Below, one piece after another: positions 23,843-33,699 of a stretch of 64,000 nucleotides of DNA. The stretch lies in contig DASPIZ010000091.1 of NCBI GenBank assembly GCA_035628875.1, forward strand, positions 87,208-151,207, written 5' to 3'. Position 1 is the stretch's first letter, and each line of letters opens with the position of its first letter. This stretch comes from Ohtaekwangia sp035628875 (lineage in GTDB: Bacteria > Bacteroidota > Bacteroidia > Cytophagales > Cyclobacteriaceae). Below the pieces are notes generated by a model. It was not told the origin of the DNA. It worked only from the letters and a program-made list of their open reading frames with translations, and made no database searches. The position numbers and the translations under genes are program-made.

Positions 23843-25445
23843 CATCACCTTGACGATATTTTTTTTCCTGTGCATGTGCACCGTCCTTGGGCAAAACCGG
23901 TATATGGTTTTCTTTACAGATAAAGCCAATACCCCGTATTCGATATCTCAGCCCGGTGATTTTTTAACGCAGCGCGCGATCTCAAGACGACTACAGCAGA
24001 ATGTTGCAATTACCGAACAGGACTTACCAGTTAATCCTGGGTATGTGTCGGGCGTGAAAGAAACCGGCGCCCAGGTTTTCTTCACCACCCGGTGGATGAA
24101 CGGTGTATTGGTACAATGTGATGAGGAGCTGGTCCCTATGCTTGAAGGATTGGATTTTGTAAACAGGGTTGAATTTGTTGCACCGGATGTCAGGCTCCTT
24201 AACGGAAGAAGGAAGACGAACCGTCAGAATAAGTCAGGTAGGTCGGCGGATGTTACCGACATTCAACTCACTATGCTGGGCATTACTACAATGCATAGCG
24301 AAGGCTATAGAGGCGAAGGAATAATTATTGCGGTTTTTGACAGTGGCTTTGATGGCGTAGACACAGGTACACCTTTCCAACATTTATGGGATGAAAATAA
24401 GATAGACCTCTCTGTTTCACAGGATTTCGTCTACAACTCCGACAATGTATTTGGTTACGATGACCACGGAACAATGGTATTTTCGGTGATGGCGGCTAAC
24501 GAAAGTATGACTTTTACTGGGGGATCTTATAATGCTAATTTTCAGTTATATATAACCGAAGAAGTACCCACTGAATATAGGGTTGAAGAGTACAACTGGC
24601 TATTTGCTGCTGAACGCGCTGACAGTACCGGGGCCGACATTATTCAGGCTTCCCTGGGGTATAACGATTTTGATGGAACCACCATGGATTACGAAAAATC
24701 AGCAATGAATGGTACAACGACAGTTGTTACCCGTGCCGCGCAATGGGCAACAGATAGGGGTATGGTTGTGGTATGCAGCGCGGGCAATGAAGGGAATAAT
24801 TCCTGGCAAACCATTACAGCGCCGGCAGACGCAACGGATGTGCTAGCCGTTGCCAACGTCAACCAAACCCTACAGCGATCTAATTCAAGTTCCATAGGAC
24901 CTTCGTTCGATGGGCGTGTTAAACCCGATGTTGCGGCCCTTGGAACAAATACAAGTGTAGTCAGACCCAGCGGTGCTGTAGGATCGGCATCGGGAACTTC
25001 ACTCGCAGCTCCGCTCATCTCGAGCCTGGTGGCCGGCCTTTGGCAGCGGTATCCGGATCTCACAAACAAAGAACTGATTACGGCCATCCGGAATTCTGCA
25101 TCACAGTCTTCCAATCCCGATCACCTCATCGGTTACGGCATTCCCAGTTACACCTCCGTTGTAAATTATCTTGAACGGGCAGAACAGACACGATGGTTTG
25201 AAGTCTATCCCAATCCGATATATTCCGACAGCCTCGTGATCAAACCTAGAGATCCGGTTGAGATCCCTTCGTGTCAAATACAGTTTATCAGCGCCGATGG
25301 AAAGATCATACTCTCCAAAGACATTGCCTTTACCTGGGCTGAATCACAATATGAAACCAGTCTAAAAGGATTTGAGCGCGGCGTATACTTTCTAAAGATT
25401 ACGTGGAAGGACAAAACGTTCACCCATAAACTGGTTAAAATCTGA
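23829..25445 (+). CDS. Subtilisin-like serine protease with T9SS sorting domain
   Basis: 538-aa secreted S8 peptidase. It has a signal peptide (1-22), an N-terminal propeptide, and a catalytic domain with Asp171 (AVFDSGFDG), His213 (DDHGTMV), oxyanion region CSAGNEGN and Ser391 (GTSLAAP). The last ~80 residues (VYPNPIYSDSLVI ... GVYFLKITWKDKTFTHKLVK) form a type A sorting domain for type IX secretion, so the enzyme is exported or surface-attached. The chosen ATG (23829) starts the signal peptide and overlaps the preceding gene by 14 bp. Confidence 0.92.
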   Translation: MARNSITLTIFFFLCMCTVLGQNRYMVFFTDKANTPYSISQPGDFLTQRAISRRLQQNVAITEQDLPVNPGYVSGVKETGAQVFFTTRWMNGVLVQCDEELVPMLEGLDFVNRVEFVAPDVRLLNGRRKTNRQNKSGRSADVTDIQLTMLGITTMHSEGYRGEGIIIAVFDSGFDGVDTGTPFQHLWDENKIDLSVSQDFVYNSDNVFGYDDHGTMVFSVMAANESMTFTGGSYNANFQLYITEEVPTEYRVEEYNWLFAAERADSTGADIIQASLGYNDFDGTTMDYEKSAMNGTTTVVTRAAQWATDRGMVVVCSAGNEGNNSWQTITAPADATDVLAVANVNQTLQRSNSSSIGPSFDGRVKPDVAALGTNTSVVRPSGAVGSASGTSLAAPLISSLVAGLWQRYPDLTNKELITAIRNSASQSSNPDHLIGYGIPSYTSVVNYLERAEQTRWFEVYPNPIYSDSLVIKPRDPVEIPSCQIQFISADGKIILSKDIAFTWAESQYETSLKGFERGVYFLKITWKDKTFTHKLVKI

Positions 25446-25539
25446 TGAAACCGTTTACATTTTGTAAGTAGAAATATCATCATATCCGGCAGCCTGTTTC
25501 ACATTTCTTTCTTTAATTTGCCGCTAATTCAAACAACCC

Positions 25540-26190
25540 ATGCCAATAATAGCACCTTCCATTCTTGCAGCCGATTTTGGAAATCTTCAACGTGATATCA
25601 ACATGGTGAATGAAAGCCAGGCTGACTGGATTCACGTGGATATTATGGATGGCGCTTTTGTGCCAAACATCTCTTTCGGTTTTCCTGTTCTGGATGCGGT
25701 GAAACGCCATGCCCGGAAACCACTTGATGTTCACCTCATGATTGTAAATCCTGAAAAATTTGTAGATGAATTCGCGAAAGCAGGAGCGGCTTCCATTTCT
25801 GTCCATGTTGAAGCGTGCCCACATCTCCATAGAAACATTCAACAGATAAAGGCTGCAGGTTGTAAAGCTGGGGTGGCGCTCAATCCCCACACATCAGTTA
25901 AGTCACTTGAAAACATCATCCAGGATGTGGATATAGTTTGTGTTATGTCAGTCAATCCGGGCTTTGGAGCACAGAAATTTATTAGCCATACATATCAGAA
26001 AATCAGCGAGTTAAAGTCGTTAATACAAAGTACTGGTTCAAATGCTTTAATTGAAATTGATGGTGGTGTGAACCAAGGTAATGCCAAGGCATTACTGGAA
26101 GCTGGTGCAAGCGTACTTGTCGCCGGAAACTTTGTTTTTACGGCCAACGATCCTACAGCCGTGATCGGGCAGTTAAAAGCTATAAGCTGA
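25540..26190 (+). CDS. rpe: Ribulose-phosphate 3-epimerase
   Basis: 216-aa TIM-barrel enzyme interconverting ribulose-5-phosphate and xylulose-5-phosphate in the pentose phosphate pathway. Motifs: APSILAADFGNL at the start, HVDIMDGAFVPNISFG with the metal-binding His/Asp, DVHLMI with the second His, VMSVNPGFGAQKF phosphate loop, and IEIDGGVN with the second catalytic Asp. Length is standard. It appears monocistronic; the 155-bp spacer downstream contains no clear gene. Confidence 0.97.
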   Translation: MPIIAPSILAADFGNLQRDINMVNESQADWIHVDIMDGAFVPNISFGFPVLDAVKRHARKPLDVHLMIVNPEKFVDEFAKAGAASISVHVEACPHLHRNIQQIKAAGCKAGVALNPHTSVKSLENIIQDVDIVCVMSVNPGFGAQKFISHTYQKISELKSLIQSTGSNALIEIDGGVNQGNAKALLEAGASVLVAGNFVFTANDPTAVIGQLKAIS

Positions 26191-26345
26191 TTCGGCTTCA
26201 TACTAATACTTGTATTGGCGTCCTGTAAAAAGCAGCTAACCAATTTCATTTCAGGGAAAATCAAGATGTAATACAACCTGTTTCCGGTTTTAAACGTAAT
26301 CCCGGCAAGGTTTTTGACTTTCACCATAAACAAAAGCCAGTCCCT

Positions 26346-26918
26346 ATGCAAAAGATTTTTCTCAGTTTATTCCTGCTGACACTTATCGCCTGTTCCCCCA
26401 CAGTCACACGGATGAATCCCGATACACAAATGGATTTGAGTGGGCGCTGGAACGACACAGATTCCAGAATGGTGGCCGACCAGATGATTCTTGATCTGGT
26501 GAATTCCGACGGATTTAAAAACTATGCAAAAACCATTGGTCGTAAACCGGTGATTATAGTCGGGTCGATCAGGAATAAAACATCGGAGCATATTGATGCC
26601 GATAACTACATCAAAAAGTTTGAAGTTGTAATCCATAACTCTGGTATGGCCGAGCTTGTTGAAAACGATGCTTTCAGGGATAAACTAAGGACAGAGCGCG
26701 CAAGCCAGCAGGATTTCGCATCACCTTCAACAGCCGCAAGCTGGGGCGAAGAAACCGGCGCTGACCTGATGTTGTTTGGAGAAATGAATGCCGAAACAGA
26801 TACCGCCAGGAAGAAACGTGTTGTCAATTACATGACCACTTTATTTCTCACCGATATCGAAACCAACAAAAGAATCTGGTATGGCCAAAGGGAAATCAAG
26901 AAGTTAGTTAAAAACTAG
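26346..26918 (+). CDS. LpoB-like penicillin-binding protein activator lipoprotein
   Basis: 190-aa lipoprotein (signal with lipobox LIAC). The LpoB/COG3417 pattern follows: DLSGRWNDTDSRMVADQMI, KPVIIVGSIRNKTSEHID, FEVVIHNSGMAELVE, GADLMLFGEMNAETD and a final ETNKRIWYGQREIKKLV. E. coli LpoB stimulates the peptidoglycan synthase PBP1B from the outer membrane; in Bacteroidetes the partner is not established. It lies 5 bp upstream of a TPR lipoprotein gene, forming an operon. Confidence 0.85.
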   Translation: MQKIFLSLFLLTLIACSPTVTRMNPDTQMDLSGRWNDTDSRMVADQMILDLVNSDGFKNYAKTIGRKPVIIVGSIRNKTSEHIDADNYIKKFEVVIHNSGMAELVENDAFRDKLRTERASQQDFASPSTAASWGEETGADLMLFGEMNAETDTARKKRVVNYMTTLFLTDIETNKRIWYGQREIKKLVKN

Positions 26919-26923
26919 CCGGC

Positions 26924-28345
26924 ATGACAGGCCATTCTTCCATGTTCAATTTAGCACTGCGTTTTATGCTGGTAAGTCTTGCCATGATATTTACCGCCTG
27001 TGCAAATTATTATCAAAATAATTATTCATTCAATGAAAAGTTTGAACAGGGAGAACTCCATACAGCGCTTGAAACACTGAAGAAAAATTCAAACGAAGCA
27101 CACGGAAAAAATCGCTTTATCTATTATTCCAATAAAGGACTTCTGCTTTCGGTTCTTGGTAAGTATGCAGAAAGTAACGAAAGCCTGGAGAAAGCTTTTC
27201 TCTTCGGGGAAGATTATCGCATCAACTATATCCACGAAGCCGCTTCATACCTGAGCAATCCGATGCTCACACCGTATCGGGGTGAAGACCACGAACACCT
27301 GATGGTGCTTTACTTTAAGGCGCTGAATTTCCTGAAGATGAATAAACCCGAAGAAGCGCTTGTCGAATGCCGTCGACTCAATATCCGGCTGAATCAATTG
27401 AGTGATAAGTACAATTCCGAAAAAAAGCTTCAGCGCGATGCGTTTATACATACCCTGATGGGCATCATCTATCAAAGTAGTAAGGATTATAACAACGCTT
27501 TTATAGCTTACCGGAATGCTGTTGAAGTCTATGAAAAGGAATACAGCACGTTTTTTAATATACACGTTCCTGAACAGTTAAAAAAGGATTTGTTAAATAC
27601 CGCGTACTGGACCGGCTTCATGGATGAGTTTAATCATTTTAAAAATCATTTTAACATGGCGGAATACAAGCCTGTTGCACCTGAGGCGGAACTGGTTTTT
27701 TTCTGGCATAACGGTCTCGCGCCTGTAAAGGAGGAGTGGAGTGTTAATTTTGTAATCGATCATCAATCGGATAACCTGGTGTTGTTCAGGAATGAAAGTT
27801 TAGGGATAAATTTCCCGTTTAACATCGACAAAGACAAAGAGAAGAGAGACCTTAGCAGCCTCGAAGTTTTTCGCGTTGCTTTTCCAAAATATGCGGAGCG
27901 ATCAACGTACTATAAGGAAGGCGTTCTTGAAATTGATAGCGCAGCCTTTCCGCTTGAACTGACAGAAGACATTAACCAAATCGCTTTTTATAGTTTAAAA
28001 CAACGAATGGTTACTGAGATGAGTAAAGGCCTTTTGAGAGCGGCCCTTAAAAAGGCAAGTGAACATTCCATGCGTGAGGAGGATGAGCGGCTGGGGGCAT
28101 TGATTGGATTGGTTAATGCTATTACCGAAAAAGCTGATACCAGAAACTGGCAGACCTTACCGCACAGCATCCACTTCGCGCGCGTACCGCTCCAGGAAGG
28201 TGAAAATCCCGTTAAGTTCAAACTCCGAAGTGGTGAGGGAAAAACCATTGATTATCAGTTTACTTATCAGGCAACAAAAGGCCAGACACTTTTTCATACC
28301 TTTTCATCGTTAGAAACCATGCCGATGAACCCGCGGTACTATTAA
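26924..28345 (+). CDS. TPR-containing lipoprotein (COG3014-like), LpoB partner
   Basis: 473-aa protein with a lipoprotein signal (LVSLAMIFTAC). Helical TPR-like repeats follow (KFEQGELHTALETLKKN, GKYAESNESLEKAFLFGE, YNNAFIAYRNAVEVYEKEY). The C-terminal half is a mixed domain (ELVFFWHNGLAPVKEEW, SIHFARVPLQEGENPV). The COG3014 family is repeatedly found next to LpoB-like genes, as here with a 5-bp gap, suggesting a joint role in envelope or peptidoglycan maintenance. That role is inferred from context only. Confidence 0.75.
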   Translation: MTGHSSMFNLALRFMLVSLAMIFTACANYYQNNYSFNEKFEQGELHTALETLKKNSNEAHGKNRFIYYSNKGLLLSVLGKYAESNESLEKAFLFGEDYRINYIHEAASYLSNPMLTPYRGEDHEHLMVLYFKALNFLKMNKPEEALVECRRLNIRLNQLSDKYNSEKKLQRDAFIHTLMGIIYQSSKDYNNAFIAYRNAVEVYEKEYSTFFNIHVPEQLKKDLLNTAYWTGFMDEFNHFKNHFNMAEYKPVAPEAELVFFWHNGLAPVKEEWSVNFVIDHQSDNLVLFRNESLGINFPFNIDKDKEKRDLSSLEVFRVAFPKYAERSTYYKEGVLEIDSAAFPLELTEDINQIAFYSLKQRMVTEMSKGLLRAALKKASEHSMREEDERLGALIGLVNAITEKADTRNWQTLPHSIHFARVPLQEGENPVKFKLRSGEGKTIDYQFTYQATKGQTLFHTFSSLETMPMNPRYY

Positions 28346-28477
28346 CACGGGTAAGCAACACCATAAGGGTCTGAATCTACGAAATAGGATGATTCCTGGA
28401 ATTGCTTTAACTTTAGCCTTTAAAGCCAATCAAGTGAAGGTGAATTTTTTAAATATTACGCAATCAATATCCAACAT

Positions 28478-29512
28478 TTGAAGCGTTACGCTGTCATACT
28501 AGGTCTCCTCATTCTGTGCCTGGGCGTTACCCCGGAGCTATTCGCCCAATATGAGGATGAAAAAGATGCCACTATTCCGTTGGAACATTTTTACGTTAAA
28601 CGGCAGGGGATAAGTCCCTTCCGAAGAATACTTAGTAAAATCACTTTCGGATTAAGCACAGGGTATGGGCAAACAAATTTTAATCATGAGCTGACTGGTT
28701 ATGGGGTACTTCAAAACCCAGGGTCTGATCCACTCACCTTTCCAGTTTCAAATCCAACCACGCTGTATGGAAACTGGTTCAATGAAGTAACGCCCTCAAC
28801 GCAATCAGCCCAACCCGGTGCATTTACAATCACATCAGAAGAAGATAAAATCGGATTTCGGAACAAGGCTTTCAATATTCCACTTCAGGCAACGCTCCAT
28901 GTAGAAATAAAAGAACGCTTCAGGATTGGTGGAGGATATTCATTTACCTATACAAACCTTGGTGATTTCGAACCGATCAGTCACGGTAACGACATCAATG
29001 GTTTTGAACCGGATGTATCTGGTTTCTTCCTTAAGAAATACTTTGGTTTATTGGGTGTAAACCTCTACCGTTACTATGATTATCTTCTGGTGGCAGACGC
29101 GCAAATTGGTGGTTATGGCCTTGGAAAAAATTTCGATAAAGGCAGCATCAGTAAAGGTGTTTTTTTTAATTTTGGTGTTACCGTTGAACGTGAGATGTCA
29201 GAATATTTCAGGCTTTTCGTTCGGCCATCCTATGAGATTAAAGGATACCAGTTGGGCCTTCCCCAAGGACCAGCGATCAAACACAACTTTAACGCTTTTT
29301 ATATCAACGTAGGGGCTACCTATCGGATACCCGAATTGCGAAAGTGCTTTGAGAAGACATGCCGGGCGCAGAAGAACCATGCCCATGGTAATCGTGAATA
29401 CCGCAGCCGCGTTCACCCCATATACAAAAAACAAAATCCGCACTACGGCGAAAACTATCCCACCCTGATCAAATACAAGGGGAAGAATAAAAAGAAACTC
29501 AATCCTTATTAG
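28478..29512 (+). CDS. Outer-membrane beta-barrel protein
   Basis: 344-aa protein with a TTG start at 28478 giving signal peptide KRYAVILGLLILCLGVTPELFAQ. The mature part alternates hydrophobic strands typical of an outer-membrane barrel (ITFGLSTGYGQTNF, RFRIGGGYSFTYTNLGDF, YLLVADAQIGGYGLG, GVFFNFGVTVERE, YINVGATYRI). It ends in a basic, Tyr/Lys-rich tail (KYKGKNKKKLNPY). The family is unknown; no TonB box. Standing alone before the gyrA region. Confidence 0.65.
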   Translation: MKRYAVILGLLILCLGVTPELFAQYEDEKDATIPLEHFYVKRQGISPFRRILSKITFGLSTGYGQTNFNHELTGYGVLQNPGSDPLTFPVSNPTTLYGNWFNEVTPSTQSAQPGAFTITSEEDKIGFRNKAFNIPLQATLHVEIKERFRIGGGYSFTYTNLGDFEPISHGNDINGFEPDVSGFFLKKYFGLLGVNLYRYYDYLLVADAQIGGYGLGKNFDKGSISKGVFFNFGVTVEREMSEYFRLFVRPSYEIKGYQLGLPQGPAIKHNFNAFYINVGATYRIPELRKCFEKTCRAQKNHAHGNREYRSRVHPIYKKQNPHYGENYPTLIKYKGKNKKKLNPY

Positions 29513-29775
29513 TTCAAGGTCACTCACTGGTTCATAGTTCAAGGTTCATGGTTCAAGGTTAGATTTCGAAAACGATGAAGCTTTCGAAAAAGTCGCGAGT
29601 ATCGAGCTTCGAGTTTGTTTGGGCAGTAAATTCAGATGACCTGACCAATCAGTTTTGTCAAGCCTCAAGCCTCGAACTCAACCTCAAACTTCAAACCTCA
29701 AACCTCAAACAATGTCGTAACATCCCCCGTTATCGAACACCACTTTGAACCTTGAACTTTGAACCATGAACCATT
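29513..29775. repeat. Word-like repeat block between barrel gene and gyrA
   Basis: Begins with copies of GTTCAAGGTTCATGGTTC and ends with the reverse complement CTTTGAACCTTGAACTTTG. Between them are TTTCGAAAACGATGAAGC, GAGCTTCGAGTTTG and tandem CAAACCTCAAACCTCAAAC. The opposite orientation of the two outer word blocks could form a long hairpin. Related blocks occur at about 33700, 44240 and 63297. Confidence 0.75.
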
Positions 29776-29831
29776 TAAATTTCCTTTTATTTTAAACCTT
29801 AAACGTTCAACTTTTGCTATCTTGCGTGGCT

Positions 29832-29850
29832 TTTAAAGGAGCATTAATCC
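29832..29850 (+). other. Nothing further recognised upstream of gyrA
   Basis: The ~95 bp before the gyrA ATG contain TATCTTGCG (29818-29826), a near-match to the Bacteroidetes -7 element TAnnTTTG, and AGGAG at 29837-29841, too far from the start to be a standard ribosome binding site. Confidence 0.25.
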
Positions 29851-29869
29851 AGTAAAAATTCAAACTTAA

Positions 29870-32413
29870 ATGGCAGAAGAAACCGGTGGCCTGACCCCAG
29901 GCAGACAAAGTATAATTCCGATTAATATTGAAGACGAAATGCGGGGAGCGTACATCGATTATTCGATGTCCGTTATCGTTTCGCGAGCCCTTCCGGACGT
30001 GCGTGATGGCTTAAAACCTGTTCACCGCAGGGTATTGTTCGGGATGCTTGAGCTCGGTGTTAATTACAACAAGCCATATAAAAAATCAGCAAGAATTGTA
30101 GGGGAGGTTTTGGGTAAGTATCACCCGCACGGTGATGCTTCGGTTTATGAAACAATGGTGCGCATGGCACAGGACTGGTCTTTGCGTTACACGCTTGTTG
30201 ATGGTCAGGGAAACTTTGGTTCTGTTGATGGAGACTCTGCAGCGGCAATGCGTTATACAGAAGCGCGCCTTCGCCGTATTGCAGAAGAAATGCTTGCCGA
30301 TATCAATAAAGATACTGTTGATTTCCAGGCAAACTTTGATGACTCGCTGAAAGAACCAACCGTACTTCCAGCAAAAATCCCGAACCTGTTGTTAAACGGA
30401 TCTTCCGGGATCGCGGTGGGGATGGCCACGAATATGGCACCTCACAACCTCCGCGAAGTGGTAGATGGCATCATTGCCTACATTGATAACCGGGATATTA
30501 CGATTCCTGAATTAATGAAATACATCACTGCTCCGGACTTTCCAACGGGTGGTGTCATTTACGGATACTCCGGTGTACAGGAAGCATTCCTTACGGGAAG
30601 GGGAAGAATCGTGATGCGTGCAAAAGCAGAGATCGTTACCTCAGCCAACGGAAGGGATCAGATCATTGTTACGGAAATTCCATACATGGTGAACAAGGCA
30701 GCGATGATTGAAAAGACTGCTGCCCTGATCAATGAGAAAAAAATAGAAGGTATATCGGATCTGCGTGACGAATCTGACCGCGATGGTTACCGTGTTGTTT
30801 ATGATTTGAAAAAGGATGCGATAGCCAATATCGTTTTAAATAACCTGTATAAGTACACCCAGCTTCAGTCCTCTTTCGGTGTAAACAACGTGGCGCTGGT
30901 AAAGGGCCGGCCGATGACTTTGAACCTCAAAGATCTCATTCATCATTTTGTAGAACATCGCCATGAAGTTATCGTTCGCAGAACAAAATTTGAACTCGCC
31001 GAAGCAGAGCGCAGGGCACATATCCTGGAAGGTTATCTTATCGCCCTTGATAACCTGGACGAGGTTATTTCACTGATCCGAAATTCTAAAGACCCTGATA
31101 CCGCGCGCGAAGGTTTGATTTCACGCTTTGGTCTTTCTGAAATTCAGTCGAAAGCCATTCTGGAAATGCGCTTACAACGGCTTACGGGTCTTGAGCGCGA
31201 TAAGATCCAGCAGGAATACAAGGAAGTAAAAGAACTTATTGATCGCCTGAATGAAATTCTGTCCAATGAACCGTTGCGTATGCAACTGATTAAGGACGAA
31301 TTAACAGAAGTGCGCGAACGGTATGGCGATGAGCGCCGCACCAAAATAGAGCACAGCGACGACGATTTTACCATGGAAGATATGATTGCCAACGAAGACA
31401 TGGTGATCACCATTTCCAACCAGGGTTATATCAAGCGCACCTTGCTGGCCGAGTATAGAACACAGGGTAGAGGTGGCGTTGGCTCAAAAGGTGTTTCAAC
31501 CAAAGAAGATGATTTTACTGAGCATCTCTTTATTGCCCAGGCGCACAATTACCTGCTGATATTTACCGATCAGGGAAAAGTATATTGGAAGAAAGCGTAT
31601 GAACTTCCGGAAGGAAATAAAACTTCAAAAGGAAGAGCCATTCAAAACCTCATTAACATTGAGCCAGGTGATACAGTGCGCGCCATCATCAATATTAAAA
31701 ACCTGACGGATGACGAATACATCAATAATAACTATGTGATTTTATGTACAGAGAAAGGAACCATTAAGAAAACATCTCTGGAGGCATATTCACGTCCGCG
31801 TCAAGGCGGTATTACGGCGATTAGCATTCACGAAGGAGATCGTTTACTGAATGCGTCACTTACCAATGGTAGTAACCATATTGTAATCGCAAAAAGCGAA
31901 GGGAAAGCTGTTCATTTCCATGAATCAGACGTTCGTCCGATGGGGCGTACAGCTGCTGGCGTGCGGGGTGTGACCCTCGAATCGGAAGAAGATAAAGTGA
32001 TTGGCATGGTTTGTATTAATCGTCCGGATGCTAATCTCCTCGTCGTGTCTGAACGAGGTTTTGGTAAACGGTCGGACATGGAGGATTACCGAATAACGAA
32101 ACGCGGTGGAAAAGGTGTAAAGACGCTTAACATTACTGAAAAGACTGGCAAGCTTGTTGCCATCAAGCAAGTTGGTGACGATGATGATCTGATGATTATC
32201 AATCGATCGGGAATAACAATCCGCATAAGCGTGAGCGAACTTCGGGTAATGGGTCGGGCAACACAGGGCGTTCGGCTGATCAAATTAAATGAAGACGATC
32301 AGATATCGTCGGTAGAGAAAATTCAAAAAATCGAAAAAATAGTAGATGAAGAAACGCAATCTCCGGAAGACCCTGCCACTGACCAGGCGCCTGATGGAGC
32401 ACAGATTGAATAA
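29870..32413 (+). CDS. gyrA: DNA gyrase subunit A
   Basis: 847-aa GyrA, the breakage-reunion subunit that with GyrB introduces negative supercoils. It has an N-terminal winged-helix core with quinolone-pocket motif HPHGDASVYETMVRMAQ, active-site Tyr129 (RYTEARL), the tower and coiled-coil dimer gate, then a six-bladed pinwheel with GyrA-box-like QGRGGVGSKG at about residue 530. An acidic tail ends the protein. The residue equivalent to E. coli Ser83 is Ala90, and that equivalent to Asp87 is Glu94. Upstream is a repeat block; downstream, 39 bp away, is a TPR protein gene in the same direction. Confidence 0.97.
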   Translation: MAEETGGLTPGRQSIIPINIEDEMRGAYIDYSMSVIVSRALPDVRDGLKPVHRRVLFGMLELGVNYNKPYKKSARIVGEVLGKYHPHGDASVYETMVRMAQDWSLRYTLVDGQGNFGSVDGDSAAAMRYTEARLRRIAEEMLADINKDTVDFQANFDDSLKEPTVLPAKIPNLLLNGSSGIAVGMATNMAPHNLREVVDGIIAYIDNRDITIPELMKYITAPDFPTGGVIYGYSGVQEAFLTGRGRIVMRAKAEIVTSANGRDQIIVTEIPYMVNKAAMIEKTAALINEKKIEGISDLRDESDRDGYRVVYDLKKDAIANIVLNNLYKYTQLQSSFGVNNVALVKGRPMTLNLKDLIHHFVEHRHEVIVRRTKFELAEAERRAHILEGYLIALDNLDEVISLIRNSKDPDTAREGLISRFGLSEIQSKAILEMRLQRLTGLERDKIQQEYKEVKELIDRLNEILSNEPLRMQLIKDELTEVRERYGDERRTKIEHSDDDFTMEDMIANEDMVITISNQGYIKRTLLAEYRTQGRGGVGSKGVSTKEDDFTEHLFIAQAHNYLLIFTDQGKVYWKKAYELPEGNKTSKGRAIQNLINIEPGDTVRAIINIKNLTDDEYINNNYVILCTEKGTIKKTSLEAYSRPRQGGITAISIHEGDRLLNASLTNGSNHIVIAKSEGKAVHFHESDVRPMGRTAAGVRGVTLESEEDKVIGMVCINRPDANLLVVSERGFGKRSDMEDYRITKRGGKGVKTLNITEKTGKLVAIKQVGDDDDLMIINRSGITIRISVSELRVMGRATQGVRLIKLNEDDQISSVEKIQKIEKIVDEETQSPEDPATDQAPDGAQIE

Positions 32414-32452
32414 ACCTAAACTAAATTAAAACAACACATTAAAATCAGTAAA

Positions 32453-33640
32453 ATGAAACGACTTACACTTATACTGTTCGTACTTTCTGTCGTAACAGTT
32501 TATGCACAAAAACCGATAAAGCCTAATTTAAATAAAGCGCTCGCTTCATTGAAGGAAGGTAAACTGGATGAAGCAAAAGCCAATATTGATGCAGCGATCA
32601 CCAGCGATAAATTTAAGGATGAAGGAAAGACCTGGTATTACCGCGGTCTCATTTATGCTTCACTTGATACTACATCCAAAGAGGAGTTTAAGACGCTCGC
32701 ACCAAATGCATTTGATGTTGCCCTGGAAGCATTTGCTAAAGCCGATGAACTTGCTCCAAAAGGAAAAGCAGATGCCTACTTTACACCTGATGCATCCGGC
32801 TTACCGCAGTTGAAATTACAGCAGGTTACCAATTGGGCGAATTCGCATTTGAATAAAGGCGCTACACATTATCAAAACGAAGAGTTTGCTGAAGCAACAG
32901 AGAGTTTTGATCGCGTAACAAAAATTCTACCGGATGACACAACAGCGTACTTTTATGGTGCTTTTGCTGCACAACAAGGGGAGAATCATGATAAAGCTAT
33001 CGAGAATTTCCGAAAGTATATTGAGAAAGGTGGTACTTCGGTAGATGCTTACTTGTCATTGTACAATATCTATCGTGCAAAAGACGATAACGACAAAGCA
33101 CTTGAAGTTATTCGTGAAGCAAGGACAAAGTTTCCCACTAACGGTGACCTTCCTAAAGCCGAGATTGGTTTGTTAATCGATCTGAAACGAATTGACGAAG
33201 CTAAATCTGGCCTTGAATCAGCGATTCAAAAGGAGCCGGATAATAAAATCCTTCATTTCTATTTAGGGTATGCAAATGCTACCTTAAACGATGTGGAAGC
33301 AGCGAAGAAGAATTACACCGAAGCTTTACGCATTGACCCGCAATATTTCGAGGCACAGTTCTACCTCGCCAGACTCATGTACCTGGAAGCAGATAAGATA
33401 AAAAAGGAAATGGCTAACTTGGGCATCACCGCTGCAGATAAGAAAAAAAGATTTGAGCTTGACAAGCAACTCGTCGAGAAGTTAAAAGTTGCACTTCCAT
33501 ACTGGGAAAAAGCAGAGAAGATCAACCCTTCTGACCAAGATGTACTTGACGTACTTTATTCAATCTACACTGACCTCGACATGCAGGATCAGATAAAACG
33601 AATTGAAAAACGATACAAGGAGCTTGGCATGGAGGAGTAG
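32453..33640 (+). CDS. Secreted tetratricopeptide-repeat protein
   Basis: 395-aa protein with a cleavable signal (ILFVLSVVTVYAQ) and at least six TPR units, for example SLKEGKLDEAKANIDAAI, HYQNEEFAEATESFDRV, DNDKALEVIREARTKFP, NDVEAAKKNYTEALRIDP and PYWEKAEKINPSDQDVL. Probably a periplasmic scaffold. It follows gyrA by 39 bp and precedes a terminator, so it is likely cotranscribed with gyrA; a functional link is not evident. Confidence 0.85.
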   Translation: MKRLTLILFVLSVVTVYAQKPIKPNLNKALASLKEGKLDEAKANIDAAITSDKFKDEGKTWYYRGLIYASLDTTSKEEFKTLAPNAFDVALEAFAKADELAPKGKADAYFTPDASGLPQLKLQQVTNWANSHLNKGATHYQNEEFAEATESFDRVTKILPDDTTAYFYGAFAAQQGENHDKAIENFRKYIEKGGTSVDAYLSLYNIYRAKDDNDKALEVIREARTKFPTNGDLPKAEIGLLIDLKRIDEAKSGLESAIQKEPDNKILHFYLGYANATLNDVEAAKKNYTEALRIDPQYFEAQFYLARLMYLEADKIKKEMANLGITAADKKKRFELDKQLVEKLKVALPYWEKAEKINPSDQDVLDVLYSIYTDLDMQDQIKRIEKRYKELGMEE

Positions 33641-33663
33641 TTAACTTACTTGCCAATCAAATT

Positions 33664-33695
33664 AAAAGGACTGCCGATTCAGGTAGTCCTTTTTT
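33664..33695 (+). terminator. Rho-independent terminator after TPR gene
   Basis: AAAAGGACTGCC-GATTCA-GGTAGTCC hairpin followed by T6. Confidence 0.85.
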
Positions 33696-33699
33696 GTGG

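Noticed and set aside
26191..26345. Lipobox-like reading LVLASCKKQ after rpe
   Set aside because: No start codon and only about 27 residues; at most a remnant of a lipoprotein.
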